From Hyperoplus lanceolatus (taxonomy: Eukaryota; Chordata; Actinopteri; Uranoscopiformes; Ammodytidae), in assembly GCA_026929865.2 (NCBI GenBank), contig CM049416.1:10969501-11033500 (forward strand): a stretch of DNA of 64,000 bases. The letters are read 5' to 3'. Shown one piece after another: positions 44,460 to 55,844 of this stretch. Every line of letters begins with the position of its first letter. Positions within the stretch are counted from its first letter, which is position 1. Position numbers and translations under genes: made by a program. The notes beneath the pieces are model-generated. The model was given only the letters and a program-made list of their open reading frames with translations. It was not told the DNA's origin and made no database searches.

Positions 44460-46512
44460 TAGAGACAACAGTAAAGGCAACAAAAAAGCTATAAAAAAAC
44501 AAAAAACACACAAGAGTTTAATGCAAGCTGCTTCACATACGAGCACTGGCAACTCCCGCTCTCTCAGGCAAATTTGCAACTGACATCAACAATGTGCATG
44601 TCCCAAATTAGGACTCGGGGCCCATGAGACACTTACACGGCAAATGTCTAATAAGGCTAAATAAGTTATTGCTGCTCTTTATGCAAGTAGATAGGGATAT
44701 TAAAAGTGCTAATTAAATTGGTTCCGCCTGAGTGCAGACGTGCCTCAGCTTGGGGAGCAACTTACTACTGACGGAGCACCGCCGCCACTAGCATTTCTCT
44801 CCAGACTTTATAACATGGCTTTATGATGTTTATGGGGGCCATTGTCATGAAACTCAAAAGGAGCTACCGCTTTAAGAGGGAGAATTTGCACAGGACACTT
44901 GTATTGATTTACGAGGTTTTCAGTGAAAGTCTACAGATTCTGACGAGCTTAATAATGCACCCAAGAAGTTTCTCAGCCATATGACATGACTGTAATAAGG
45001 CTTGCTATGCTAATAGGAAATGTTCACTTCATAAAAAGATAATCATGAAATATCTTTTTATACCTTTAGTGGCTTTTCAAACGTGGCCATTACAATCTAA
45101 TGATGATAGTATGACTGATATAAGAGTAGTAGTAAACTGGGTGTGTGTGTTTGGTACCTGCCAGGACACAGCTCCCAGTATGATAGTGGACAGGATGCTG
45201 AAGAAGACCAGGCGTTCTGAGATGAGGCAGAAGTGTCTGATGCCCCTAGAGGCCATGACTTGGTCCAGACTGCGGCTCCTGGATCTCTGGGCGCGCCAGG
45301 CGTTCTGACACTCGCTCAGCTTGGTGTGAAAGCCCCATATGGTGATCAGCAGAATGATGTGGCAGATGGACCAGAAGAGGCCAAACAGGCAGAAGCCAGG
45401 GATCACCAGATACCACAGCTCCAAGTGGCCAAGCTATAGCAAAGACAACAGGAACGGCTCATTAAAAACCCATCCTTAAAAAAAAACATTTGGGGGGCAG
45501 AGATTCTGGAGAAAGCTTGCTGTCATATAAGTGAATATCTCCTCAAGATCTGATACCTTTCCATACATAAGAAACAAGTGAGTTGGAAAGTTTCACAAAA
45601 GCCCTTTAGGCTCACATAATGGAAATGTAATTTTTTTCTCACAAGACAAGTTTTTCGAGAAATGCGGTAGTGTACCTTTAAGGCAGCCAGGACGACAAAG
45701 GCCAGCTCGATCAGACTCAGAGGCAGCAGGGACAGTCTCCTCCACACCCTCCCTAGGGAGAGCGCCGGTGTCCAACGCTCACTAGACCCCAGTCCACTGA
45801 AGTACACATCTAACACGGGCTCACACAGAAGCCTGCCTAGGTAGCAGCCCAAGGCGTACGGGTTGGCTGTGATGCCTAAAGCCTGGAAGAACACAAGAGA
45901 GGTGACCAAGGCAAAGCTGACCAGGTTAGGCAAAGCCAGGAGGGACTTCATCCTCAGGTCCACAACGAGAGCGCCCAGGGCCACCACCAAGCCTATGATG
46001 GCCGCCGACTTGTGAAGAAGCATGGTGGTGCTGGCGACTCCAAATCCCAGGAGCTCTAGCAGCTCGGCCGATGTGAGCATGGTGGCTTTGTAACGCATGG
46101 AGCTGCATATTCGCTCGGTCAAAGCCCACACCGTTTTCATGATGACACAGGCCAGCAGGAGATAGTTGGCGACCAGCTCCTTGACGTCCGAGTGCAAGGC
46201 GGGGCCGTTGAGGAAGCACAGCAGGCCCAGCAGGAAGCCGACCCACAGGTGGAACAGGCTGAGGCTGGCTCTCTCCATGGCAAAGTAGTAATGGAGGATG
46301 CTGGCGATGCCCACCACAAACAGGCCCAGGATGAAGATGACCAGGATCATGGGTTCGTCTGTCACCTCCCAGCGCACGTACATGCCCACGCACACCGCCA
46401 CGATGAGGGTGATGCTAGACAGGTAACCCAGGAAACGCACAGACGTAAACATGTCCACCTCCTTGGGCCCGCCTTCCACAGTCAGCCCCTCCTCCTCTTC
46501 CTCCCGAGCCAT
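32356..46512 (-). CDS. tmem168: tmem168, transmembrane protein 168 (whole gene, 5 coding exons)
   Basis: A multi-pass membrane protein of incompletely defined function; the mammalian protein is annotated at the nuclear membrane. The CDS is the join of 46512-45676, 45433-45158, 43161-43019, 39652-39375 and 32906-32356 on the minus strand. All introns have GT donors and AG acceptors, phases fit (0,0,2,1), and the product is 694 residues against 697 in human. The N-terminal 40% holds about eight hydrophobic spans, exons 2 and 3 add about three more, and the C-terminal half is largely soluble with one last hydrophobic stretch before the end. Family landmarks are [82 protein letters not shown] and LDTGQG near the C terminus. 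Teleosts can carry a and b copies; I cannot say which this is. No frameshift or premature stop is seen, so the gene looks functional. Confidence 0.96.
34597..35966. mobile_element. hAT-like element with perfect 14-bp inverted ends, 1370 bp
   Basis: The left end cagggtttttcctg and the right end caggaaaaaccctg are exact inverted copies. Flanks acatgcac and gcatgcat agree at six of eight positions, consistent with a decayed 8-bp duplication. Inside, the block starting tagggctgctcgattatg (34904) with cgattat words is a second repeat type nested within. Located in tmem168 intron 4; no transposase frame. Confidence 0.65.
36313..36600 (-). pseudogene. Polyadenylated retrocopy-like segment of unknown source
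   Basis: On the minus strand a frame of about 76 codons (36564-36334) is followed by AATAAA (36348-36343), 11 nt, and an A-rich run (36336-36313). That is the layout of a reverse-transcribed mRNA or a LINE tail. The peptide (contains [19 protein letters not shown]) is not one I recognise, and its other frames are also partly open. Lies inside tmem168 intron 4. Confidence 0.3.
39375..39652 (-). CDS. tmem168: tmem168 coding exon 4 (residues 419-512)
   Basis: The exon is 278 nt, entered in phase 2 and left in phase 1. The acceptor is ctgtccag before TGCTGACGG and the donor is GCAG followed by GTGAGA. It encodes [18 protein letters not shown], the [13 protein letters not shown] helix, [24 protein letters not shown] and [18 protein letters not shown]. 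This is part of the soluble C-terminal half. I see no catalytic signature that assigns an enzyme activity. Confidence 0.95.
40036..40518. mobile_element. MITE-like element in tmem168 intron 3
   Basis: The left end tagggatgtcacgataacag and, inverted from the right, tagggatgtcatgagaactg are related ends, followed on both sides by gataccaacacc / gatactagtcaacacc. Contains a (CAA)n block and an A-run. Target duplication not clear. Confidence 0.6.
40207..40248. repeat. (CAA)n microsatellite
   Basis: About 14 CAA units with one CAG interruption, inside the intron 3 MITE. Confidence 0.95.
43019..43161 (-). CDS. tmem168: tmem168 coding exon 3 (residues 372-419)
   Basis: The exon is 143 nt, phase 0 at its start and two bases of a serine codon at its end. 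The acceptor is a pyrimidine run ending cccgcag and the donor is TGCAG followed by GTAACA. It encodes [18 protein letters not shown], then a conserved loop with [16 protein letters not shown] and [11 protein letters not shown]. It was missed as a continuous frame because both flanks are intronic, but it fits between exons 2 and 4 in phase and in family order. Confidence 0.94.
43162..45157 (-). other. tmem168: tmem168 intron 2 (about 2.0 kb)
   Basis: Bounded by GTACC and cccgcag. It holds a short (GT)n array at 44429-44452 and several A-runs (43708-43730, 43776-43784). No full-length transposon or additional coding exon was recognised. Confidence 0.85.
45158..45433 (-). CDS. tmem168: tmem168 coding exon 2 (residues 280-371)
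   Basis: The exon is 276 nt, exactly 92 codons, phase 0 at both ends. The acceptor is tatag before CTTGGCCAC and the donor is CAG followed by GTACC. It encodes [16 protein letters not shown] and the following hydrophobic stretch, a basic loop ([20 protein letters not shown]), then [16 protein letters not shown] running into ILGAVSWQ. These match the family order. The intron to exon 1 is only 242 bp. Confidence 0.95.
45434..45675 (-). other. tmem168: tmem168 intron 1 (242 bp)
   Basis: Shortest coding intron, bounded by GTACAC and tatag. It contains an AT-rich stretch and no recognised repeat. Confidence 0.9.
45676..46512 (-). CDS. tmem168: tmem168 coding exon 1 (residues 1-279)
   Basis: The start ATG is in a good Kozak context (ccaccATGG) and opens an acidic leader ([10 protein letters not shown]) before the family block SVRFLGYL. 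Hydrophobic spans lie at about residues 28-47, 54-77, 88-103, 112-131, 150-166, 170-186, 193-212 and 258-278. The exon ends at the codon for K279 (AAG) followed by GTACAC, a donor in phase 0. Reading on past this point gives an unrelated tail, so the open frame that continues to 45523 is intron read-through. A second in-frame Met at residue 21 sits at the position where the conserved part begins and could be an alternative start. Confidence 0.95.
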
Positions 46513-46560
46513 GGTGGTGGACTTGTAAACAATTAATAAAAAAAAAAAAAAAAAAGCAAA
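46513..46560 (-). promoter_or_regulatory. tmem168: Likely 5'-UTR splice acceptor upstream of tmem168 ATG
   Basis: On the minus strand a run of about 19 T is followed by attaattgtttacaag and then TCCACCACC-ATG. The AG at 46523-46522 has the polypyrimidine tract expected of an acceptor, so the coding exon probably begins at 46521 and the transcription start lies further right, possibly near 46.9-47.3 kb where CpG dinucleotides and an ETS-like ccggaag word (minus strand, near 47240) occur. The first exon itself was not identified. Confidence 0.4.
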
Positions 46561-48683
46561 CGAGGCCCTTGACAGTTAGTTTTCTGCAGACATCATCTTA
46601 TCTGGGCTCCAACATAGGGTTTGCAAACGGTGGTCCATGCCTCTTGATGACATTTCTCCACAGTCAACCCCTGTTGGCCAAATCAAAAAGCAGGGGTTAC
46701 TCCTCGAGCCTATACGCATAAACCCAATGTCCATTTCAGAGGCAATATAAACCTATATGTAACACTTAATAGTTACTCATCTTCAGAGTGATTAGTCCAT
46801 GCTTATTAGTTGACATGAGGTGAAATTCTTTCTTGCTATATAACCAGCTTTATCCAAGTTAAATTTACACATTTCTGATCAAGTCAAATAGCATTTTTGG
46901 AGGATACAAAGGCTAAGAATACGCTGCAGTATGATTCGCTTGAATTAATATTTAATATGTGACAGTGGCTGCGGCCCCGTTGTCAGTTTTTGACGATGTG
47001 GCAGTGCACAGCATCCGGAAAGTTTGCTAATACACGTAGCCTGCTGACTTTTCCTTCTCGGTTAGCTCACTTTTCGGTTCCGTTTTAATTAAATTAGCTG
47101 TCTGTTTATAGAACAAGCCTTTTCGCAAACGTTAACGTGACTGTTATATACACGTATATGAGTAATGTCTTTAGCGTAAAGAAACATTGCTTACATGTTA
47201 TTTGTTTGGATAGTTTGGATTTTGATGACAGCAGCCTAGCTTCCGGATTCCGAAGTACGGCATCTCGCAAGTGTCAAAACGCGCGAGCCTTCGCTTGTCA
47301 GGCTGACGTATATGAATCACCGAAAAGCTGTAACAAAAAACTGATTCGCCTATTTCACGAGTCAATGTGTGTGGTGAATGCACCTATAAAGTCCATGTAG
47401 AAATAATTGGAATTCAGTATAGCCCACTGTCTCAATAAGAAGTTGTTTTTATGCTTGTGGAATATGTGATAATGAACTGCAGCTGACATGTTCTGCTGGA
47501 TTCTGGTATTTAAAAAAAGGTGGGCAAATCTCCAATTTCATGGCTTTGCATATTTAATTAACATGTTTAAAAATCATGGAAACTTTTGAAATCATTAGAA
47601 AAAAAAGGCACAGAATGATATGAGGTTATTATTTTGGCCGTCTCTAACATTATTATTATAAAAGGTAGGCCTATTTAATTTTTTATTTCACCTTGTCAAT
47701 TTGCAATAACAAATTCTGTGCCCCGGGCTGAATAAAAGTCAGACCAAGATGAATGACAGAATGGAGCCTAAACTAATCTTGAATCCGAAAGGTTTGTCAG
47801 ATTTGCAGCCTGTTTTGACAGCCAGATTAAAGGTTTTTCAAAAATGAACAGCAAACACTTTTTACTTGTCATTGCAGGAGATGCACAGGTGGAACAAAAA
47901 ACCAGTACAAGGGCTCTGCTCTCAAAAACAGGGAATGAGCAATCACACGTGGTTGCAGGAAATAATCAGTTGATCACACCTGTACATTTTCTGCTGCATC
48001 ATATCAAAAGGATCACTGGTGGTTATGGTGATGACGCTGAAAGCCTTGGACAGATTGCACAGATAATTATCATTTATATTGATACATTTTGATTCTGATC
48101 ATTTCTGATTAAAGAGCTCTCGCGATTTAACAGAGGGGAATACAATATTCACGAGTCAACATTTCAAAATAGGTCTTGCCTGCCGGCCTTGGGGTTACAT
48201 GAGAAGATTCAGTTCGTCTGCACTAATCAAAAATGTCTGAGACGCGGAATCTCTTCTTTTGTCGGATGATTCTAATATATTTATAACCTCAAAATGAATC
48301 GGCTCTGCAAACTTATCTCTTAAATGTCCACAATGGGAAAAATTCCTCTCTGTGACTTTACATTTTTCACTATTCATAACCGATGAAAAACATTTTACTT
48401 GCTCTAATCCTGCAACTCGCACCATAAAGTCTGTATCATGGCCTTTGTGTACCAAGATAAACCCATTGGCCTCAAGGATAAGGAGCCTATTTACTGCATT
48501 GCTGAGGAGAAGCCTGTTAAAAGGTTTATTTAGGATTTTCGACTGATGCCATGTGATAAATGTAACGATCAGGGGGGTGGGGGGAGACATCAAGAAGCAG
48601 CCTTACGCAATACCCTGAGGTTTATGCTAAAGCAACCCAATGCATGCATGTGTATGCATTTTTTATGCATGTTTTTCTCAGCG

Positions 48684-48734
48684 CGTGTATGTGTGTGCGT
48701 TTGTGTGTGTGTGTGTGTGTGCGTGTGTGTGCGT
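48684..48734. repeat. Interrupted (GT)n microsatellite
   Basis: GT units interrupted by gcgt and ttgt steps. Confidence 0.9.
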
Positions 48735-49918
48735 ACATGCTGCTTTGATCAGATGTTGACATAAGGCACAACTGGGAACACGCACACAGTGATTTAGCAT
48801 GGTGCTTACGAACACAGCCCTCTTTTCCACACAATGTTTATGGCTGCGAGTAAGATGTGTAAACACTGATATGTACAGTGATATATTCGTCCTGAGCAAT
48901 ACTCTTTAAATGTTAATGGAGCAGACAAAGTCATTCTCAATGGAGGATCCTCACTCACCTAATATTTTTCTTTTGTCCAACAGAAAATGTCTTTGTGTTT
49001 ATATATTCTTTTATATTTTTTATATTTTATATTTCCTTGCCTGTTTTTTTGAATTGTTGTTTTAGAAATGAATGTTTACTACACAGAATTGGTTAGGGGG
49101 AAAGCAACGGATTACTGTGTTACAGGTTAGATGTTGCAGTGTTGTCTCCCGACATGCTGAAGGACTTCTCTGTCATATTACTGTCAGCAGCAAATGCTCA
49201 CAAATGACACCAAGCAAGAACATGTGTGCCTTAAATCTACTCACCAACCAGATAACAACATCAGTTTCCTCTTTGTGGTGCAGCTACTGTACAATTGTGC
49301 ATGCATGTTATGCTTTAAAAGAGCATATAAGGAAGGATGGAGCTGATTTATTGATCCTGAGCCAATCCCCTTGCAGTATGCAGTAGCAGTATTTCAGTAC
49401 TGTTCCTGTTCTTAACCTGTAAAATGTAGTCTCTTTGGTGCCATGAATACAAAATAATACGTTGGCCATATACACCAGTTTCAATTTTATTCACAAAAGA
49501 AAAAGGTCTGATGCAGTATATGTGTGTATGTGCCTGTCCAGTGAGCTGTTATAGAGCTGGCGGGGGAACATCACACAGGCTTATAGAAGAAGGTTTTCTC
49601 CGTGGATGATGACCTCGAGGTCATTAGAGCGACTGCTAATTCCCTCCAACTTCCATTTATTTCTGGATAAAGAACAGGATCAGTAATGCAATGAAGAAGT
49701 AATTTAATTAGAGCCTCGACGTTGCATTCATGCATATTTAAAGAGTCCGGTGATCAAATCATTTCCCAAAAGCACACAACCTGATCAGAGCTATAAAAAA
49801 AATGGTCCAGATGTGCTATGATCTCTTGAAGGTTAAAGCTCTGAAAGATCTTCAAAAAAACACACAGGTACAGAGAAGGAATGAGTTACATTTAAAATAG
49901 GTAGGGTTACTTGAGGAT

Positions 49919-49922
<4 letters not shown>

Positions 49923-49961
<39 letters not shown>
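49923..49961. repeat. (GA)n microsatellite
   Basis: About 19 perfect GA units. Confidence 0.97.
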
Positions 49962-49965
<4 letters not shown>

Positions 49966-51290
49966 GGACATTAAAGGAGACAGGTTCATCTGAATTATGC
50001 AGAGGCTAACTTCATTCTAATGTCAGACACACGTCCGCACAACCTGCATGTGCCTGGATGTATGAGACACTGGCAAACGCAAACACACACACACACACAC
50101 ACACGGTTTGTGTGTGTACATTTTGCCTAAATGAATGTGTCAGAATTATAACGTGGCGGGTGGGCCGTAAGTACGAGGCCTGACAATACAATACACCTAC
50201 AATTATTCATCCATTCATGCATGTACACACAAGGCTGACCTGAACTATGATTATTAATTTGCAATGCCAAATCAGTATTCAGAAGCTGTACGCTACTACT
50301 GTATGGGTCAGGTAACTACGTCTAAGGTTGAGCAGTTAAAAACACATGGCGGTAGGACATGAATTCTTGGCTCTGCCATGAAGGTCGAACGCAGGTCACA
50401 TCCACCATCCAGGCCTTGACACCCTTTGTTATTTTGTTTTTCTTTTGCTTCATTTCGTAGAGGGCTCAGACCACTTTCCTGTATTGGCGCCAAATGTTGG
50501 CATTGAAAGCAATTGGTGCTGCAGAATCATCAACCAAGAGCAGTGCAAAGAGTCCTGTGTGAAACCATGAGCTGAGATGAGATTTACAAAAAAATCCCTT
50601 TCTATTCTATTCTTTGGGTCACTTGGGATTTTATCTATCAGACTTTGTAGGCATCGCTGAGCACAATGTCTGAGGTGAACCCATCTAATTGCACACCTCA
50701 TTTCCGTATCCTTCATCTTGACACAAGTTAGGTTCGGAGTAATTGAGACAGAACTCATTTTACATAAAAGAGTCCCTGGTAAATGTAGGTCACGCAGCAT
50801 AAGGTGCAACGCTTTTGTCGGTGTCGCGTTCACTTGCCAGTCAGGTGGTGGGGTTTATCGGCATCCTCCTTCATATGCTGTAACACTGCAAAACGCACGC
50901 AGGGGCCCGCCGGGAGAGGTCTGTTCAATCAGAGTTTCATCTTCAGAGAAATCAATGTGACGGCGCGCTGCACCCAAAGTGGATGTTAGGAGAGAGGCAG
51001 ACAGCCATCAGAAGACCCAAATCAAAAGCCGCCGCTGCTTAGTATATCCATCAAGGTTGAAATGAATTTCTGGAGTTGGAAAAAAAGGGCTTTGAGTTAG
51101 AGGAAAGGTATGGGAAGAGAGGTTGATGAGAGAGACAGACCGAATAGAGGAATATAAACAGATAAGGCAACGAGTCTAGTTGACTTTTACTTCCCCTTCA
51201 GGGGAATGGTGGCGTCGAAGACATTACAGTGGACTTTTTGATTTTAATTTTATTAGGATCCTCATTAGCAACACACCGGAGTGAGAGCTA

Positions 51291-51699
51291 CCCTGCGTTC
51301 CGAATCGCATACTCTTTCTTTTTTCTATTCTACATACTAAATCTGACGATAAAAAGAATCTAGTCAGGATGCAGTAGGCATACTATGGGACATACTTTCA
51401 CTCTTTTATTTAATCATAACATTGCGTCTTGATCTTGCCCCTTGCTTTTATATCCGGCACATCCCCGTTTGTTTTCATATAGAGGCTTCGTCGATGTGAC
51501 GTCACTTCAAGTGCGCACCGGATTGTGGGTCAGAATCGCCCAAATAGGATGCAGTTTTCAACACTAACAATCTTGGCCGGATGAAGTAGGACATCCGGGT
51601 ACTACTAAACATCCTAAATCTGGCCACAAGAATCGGGACATCCTAAATCTTTTTTTTTACATACTATATAGTAGAAAGTATGCGATTCAGAACGCAGGG
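51291..51699. mobile_element. MITE inserted within an older repeat, 409 bp
   Basis: Ends ccctgcgttccgaatcgcat and, inverted, ccctgcgttctgaatcgcat match at 19 of 20 positions and continue actctttc / actttcta. The element splits a second repeat whose halves read ttttattaggatcctcatta (about 51250) and tcttcctggggtccgaac (about 51706). Confidence 0.7.
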
Positions 51700-51796
51700 T
51701 GAGTCTTCCTGGGGTCCGAACCGTAAAAGATAGACAACAGACAATCATGTGTTTGACATTATGTCAAATAGAAATAAAATAGACAAATAACATAAC

Positions 51797-51855
51797 AAAA
51801 GAAAAGAAAAGAAAAGAAAAGAAAAGAAAAGAAAAGAAAAGAAAAGAAAAGAAAG
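51797..51855. repeat. (AAAAG)n microsatellite
   Basis: About 12 AAAAG units. Confidence 0.97.
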
Positions 51856-52928
51856 CTACAACAAGAAATGGAAACATAAAACATTTATACATGTATTTTA
51901 TACATGTAGGCTATACAGGAAATATCTATTCACAATATCCCAGGTTTGATTAGGCTACCGTCCAATCATTCAACAAATGTTTTTTTGCTGACTCTTTAAA
52001 GTAGTATTTGATATTAATGCTAAAACGTATGTTTTTTGGTAGTTGATTTTGAGTAGGCCTAAATGATGATACTTTTAAGTAAATTGGACCTTGAATCCAG
52101 ATGACGTGGAGACAATAAGAACAAGGAGAGAAAGGGGAAAGCTGACAAAACCGGAAGAATTTTATAGTAGTTTCCCTTCCTCTCTCCCTAGCAGTAATAT
52201 TCATACGGGGCCTGACACTTTTTTTTCTTTTTCTTTTTTTGTTCTCTGGAAAATAAGGACAGGAGGTACACTCAGTATGGCACAGAGAGGGAGTAAAAAT
52301 AAATCCCCCTTCGGCTGATTAATGCCGAAAGGAAGTGAAATCCACCGCTCACAGTCACTTTCTGCTCAAAAGGCAAACCATCTTCTCCCCGGGACAAGGA
52401 CAATGCCTCATCTGCCAAGACGTTGTGTCATTTTTTCGCAGGGGGGGATCAATTCAAACAGCTATTACGCCGCCTTATCCCCCCATGTCAACAGCAGCAG
52501 ACACCATGCCAAGGGCTTGAAGATGAGATGGGCACAGAGGAGACGTTCTTCATGTCACGGTTTATAGGCTACAGTAACTTGAGGAAATTGTTTTGGATGA
52601 GACAGGATTTTTAAAGACGAGGCTTCAAAACATAGCAGAGTAAAGTTTGCTCGTAAAAATAGAACAGAAACCGCGGCCTCTCTGTTGGCATTGCTCAGCT
52701 TGACGTTACAGCCCATATACACCTGAAAAGTTCAGGGACATTCAGCTCCTCCACAGACGTGAACTTTGAAGATAATGGCAATCATACATTACCGATCTAA
52801 TTTAGTCCCTTTGCTATGGGATCACCGAGTGGAGCGGCAATGACTTTTTAATAACCCCCGACCCGTTCAGTCCCAGTGAGCCGTGACGGTGAAAAGTCTG
52901 ATTCATTAATTGCGCTGACAGAGGGGTT

Positions 52929-52949
52929 GGGGGGGGGGGGGGGGGGGGG
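52929..52949. repeat. Poly(G) run of about 21
   Basis: An uninterrupted G homopolymer; a shorter one (16 G) lies at 20599-20614. Both are prone to length error in sequencing and can form G-quadruplexes. Confidence 0.9.
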
Positions 52950-53341
52950 ATTATGATTTAAATAATGCATGTGTTTGTATCCATTGTCATATATACTGCA
53001 CGTCGGACCCTTTAGAGTCGACTGTGCAGCTCCTCGGCCCAATGCTTTTCTCTTAGTCTTCGATCAAAAGGTGCTGATGCTAATGGCTATTTTTCATTAA
53101 GCACACACGGTTTCACAAATGAGGGATTTGACTTCTATCTCTATCTCTGTCAATGTGCTTGTGTTGTAATTGGCCCGGATTATTAGTCAGCGGTTTGTTC
53201 GAGGGCGAAAACACGCTCCAGTAGCGCTCGCAGCCCCACGTTGCCAGATGGATCTGAGGCAAAGATTGGGTCATTTGATTTCCCTCCCCCCTCCCCTAGC
53301 TTGTTTCTGCAGTGGAACCACACCGGTGCAAAAGTGGAGCT

Positions 53342-53344
<3 letters not shown>

Positions 53345-53377
<33 letters not shown>
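53345..53377. repeat. (AG)n microsatellite
   Basis: About 16 perfect AG units. Confidence 0.97.
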
Positions 53378-53382
<5 letters not shown>

Positions 53383-54328
53383 GGGATTGGGCCAGTGTTC
53401 AGGAGTCTGGCTGTGCTTTCTCAGGTTTAACAAACCAGCATCTGTTGGCCAGTCTGCCAGCCAAAAAAAAAAAAACCCACTGACTGCAAACTAGATGATA
53501 GAGTGAGTGAGGGGAAGGGGAAGAGGAGTGGAACAGGCTGAGAGCAGGGGAAAGAGAGAGGCATCATCACGGTGCTGTAATGTTATTTGCTGAAATGTAG
53601 GCTACAGCGTGAAGCCCCCTGAGGCAAATTGTTATTTGTGATACTGTGCTATATACATAAAATGGCCTTGATATTAAAACTGGTGAAGATACCAGATTCA
53701 TGGCCCCCCCAGAGAGGACCAAGCCTAATGACTTTGGCGATACCTTAACTTTTCATCATCAGGTCAAAAGTTCAATTTGCCCAATACTTTTGTTTTTGAC
53801 ACACGGTTGCATTTTTGCTAAGATCTAATCAAGGATCGCAATCACAATTATTTTCCTAAACGATTTATTATCCAAATATTTCCTTGATTAATTGATAACA
53901 ATTATATTATAATTGTTTCAGCCCTAGTGCTAATTATCAAATGTGAGCATGCTAAAAGACTCCAACTAAAATGCTTAACATGTCAGCACTGTCACTGTGA
54001 GCACGTAAACAGTGAGCACCCTGACGTACATAGCATTTAGCTCAAGGCATCGATGTGCCTAAACAATACAGTGTAGACTCGAAGTTCAGGCATCCTGCTG
54101 TCAGTGTTACACCAAATATAGCATTGTGTCATGTTATAATGAGAGAAGAATTGTCTTATAAGGTCAGCAGCTGCCACAGCAGTTTAACACCCATTAGCCC
54201 CTGCGGCAATCCCCGTAGTTCTCCTCACACCACCGTTACGCCAACCTTCATAAGAAATACTGTTTGCTGGATAATTTTTCGTGTGATAGCTGCGCAATGA
54301 GCTACTCCTATTAAGAGGTAGAGAATTT

Positions 54329-54517
54329 CGGAGGGGCTCGTGGTATAGTGGTAAGGGGCGCCCCCAAATAAGAGGCTCAGTCCTCACAAGCAGGAGACCA
54401 CGGGTTTGAATACGGCCCGACCCGTGGTCCTTCTCTGCCTGTCTACCCCCGTTTCACCTGTGTCTCTCTAAACTGTCTAATAAAAACATTAAATGCCAAA
54501 GAATTATCTTTAAAAAA
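54329..54517 (+). mobile_element. tRNA-derived SINE with 9-bp target duplication
   Basis: An internal Pol III promoter is readable: A box tggtatagtgg (54341-54351) and B box gggtttgaatac (54402-54413). After it come a pyrimidine-rich body, aataaaaacattaaatgcc and an A-rich tail. The direct repeat agagaattt flanks it (54320-54328 and 54518-54526). It is not a functional tRNA gene: the head is not a clean cloverleaf and is fused to a SINE body. Confidence 0.82.
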
Positions 54518-55382
54518 AGAGAATTTGACCAAACGTCGACACTCAGCCAGTATTTGTCTTGGTGTGAAGAGGGAGGACGGTGGTAGATGAACCCGATTTG
54601 GACTCAGTGTCTGGAAAACAACAACAGCAACAACCTGCAAAACAAACATACAGTACAAGGCTAAGCTGAATTGCCAGGGGCTTAGACACACTATTGAAGA
54701 ATTGGCTTTGAATTTGTCGGCAAATGAAAACGCTGCTGTGAACATGTCATCCACAACTAGTGGTGGCGTTGGGGTTGGGACGTCTTCTGTGCTGATGATT
54801 CACTTTTCAGAGTGCAGCCTCCATGAAGATACTTGCAGTACATGCACTCACCTTCTCCCTCTTTCTCTACTTCATCTGTATCAGTCATGCCATTTCTCTG
54901 TCAGTCCTCCTCTCACTTGCATGCACACACTTAGAATGATTTGCCCTCTCTCTCTCTCTCTCTCTCCCCATCTTGAATACGGCACACATACACAGACGCT
55001 AACACAATGTCAAGGTGAGCGACTTGGGCACTTTCATGCATCATTAGAGCAGTGATAACAGCAGAGAGAGGAAGTGAGAGAGAGATGACTCCTTAAATGC
55101 ATTTAACTCAGTGGATTATTATTGGGGAAATGTCAAATGTCCGATCCGCGTACACATATATGCCCATTTCTGATTCGACAGTTAGTGAATGAGTGTGAGC
55201 AGCGGGCTGAATTAGGTCATTCATATTCATAAATTCACTAAAGCTAGATGGCTCATGCATCTTTTAGTTGTGAAAGTGGTAACATTTGACTGACAGAAAC
55301 CTGTGCAGGTGACAAAATAAAACCAAATACAGTCTAGAGGAAATATGAATACCGCGATTTAGATTTGAAGTTATTTTCAAAC

Positions 55383-55844
55383 TGTCAGGTTTCCAGGGAA
55401 AGACAGACAAGAACCCAATAGCAAGACACAACACAGTTCGGGTGCAGCAACAAAGTTTTTTAATAAGTAATTCAAACCAGGTAGTCGCGTGGCAAACACG
55501 TCCAATAGGGGCAGGCAAAAAGGGGGAATCCAAAATCCAAAGGGTGGGTAGAAAACACGAACAGGCAGGCAGGAATACAGACAGGTTTGCAGGAACATAA
55601 CGGACGCTGGAGAGCTACGTGAACACCCAAGGACATCTAACAATCTGGCAGAGAACTGAGGGAATGAACCGGTAATATACTGTGGGGCTGATTGGCTGAT
55701 GGGGAGCAGGTGAGTATGGGTAGACCGGGTGAATGTAATTAACAGGGAGTGCAGAGCAGGAGGGAGTGGCCGGGTCTGAAATGACAAGAGAGTTAGAATG
55801 GGAACAGACAAGTGAAAAAACTAAATTGTGGCTGAAGTGTGACA
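55383..55844 (-). repeat. 3' LTR (element read on minus strand)
   Basis: 462 bp with TG...CA ends, immediately left of the polypurine tract. Compared with the other LTR it has two extra T in the run near 55460, a G instead of A near 55560, and a G instead of A near 55831. Confidence 0.9.

Larger units (their letters stand above)
46561..51235. other. Intergenic, upstream of tmem168
   Basis: Probably includes the unidentified tmem168 first exon and promoter near 46.9-47.3 kb. Frames at 47844-48092 (plus) and 48593-48195 (minus, 132 codons) show no domain. Contains GT, CA and GA arrays. Confidence 0.5.
51856..54319. other. Intergenic, no gene seen
   Basis: Unique-looking sequence with poly(G) at 52929 and AG array at 53345. 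53830-53935 holds a repeat end with cgatttattatcc and ttgtttcagccctag words. Confidence 0.5.

Noticed and set aside
45523-45675. Extension of tmem168 exon 1 to 45523 as one 329-residue protein
   Set aside because: The last 50 residues replace a conserved family segment. A GT donor at 45675 and exon 2 restore the family sequence, so this is intron read-through.
48195-48593. 132-codon minus-strand frame
   Set aside because: No recognisable domain, starts without context and lacks codon-use or splice support. Length is within chance for AT-moderate intergenic DNA.
54341-54413. tRNA gene
   Set aside because: A and B boxes are present, but the unit continues into a SINE body with an A-rich tail and target duplication.
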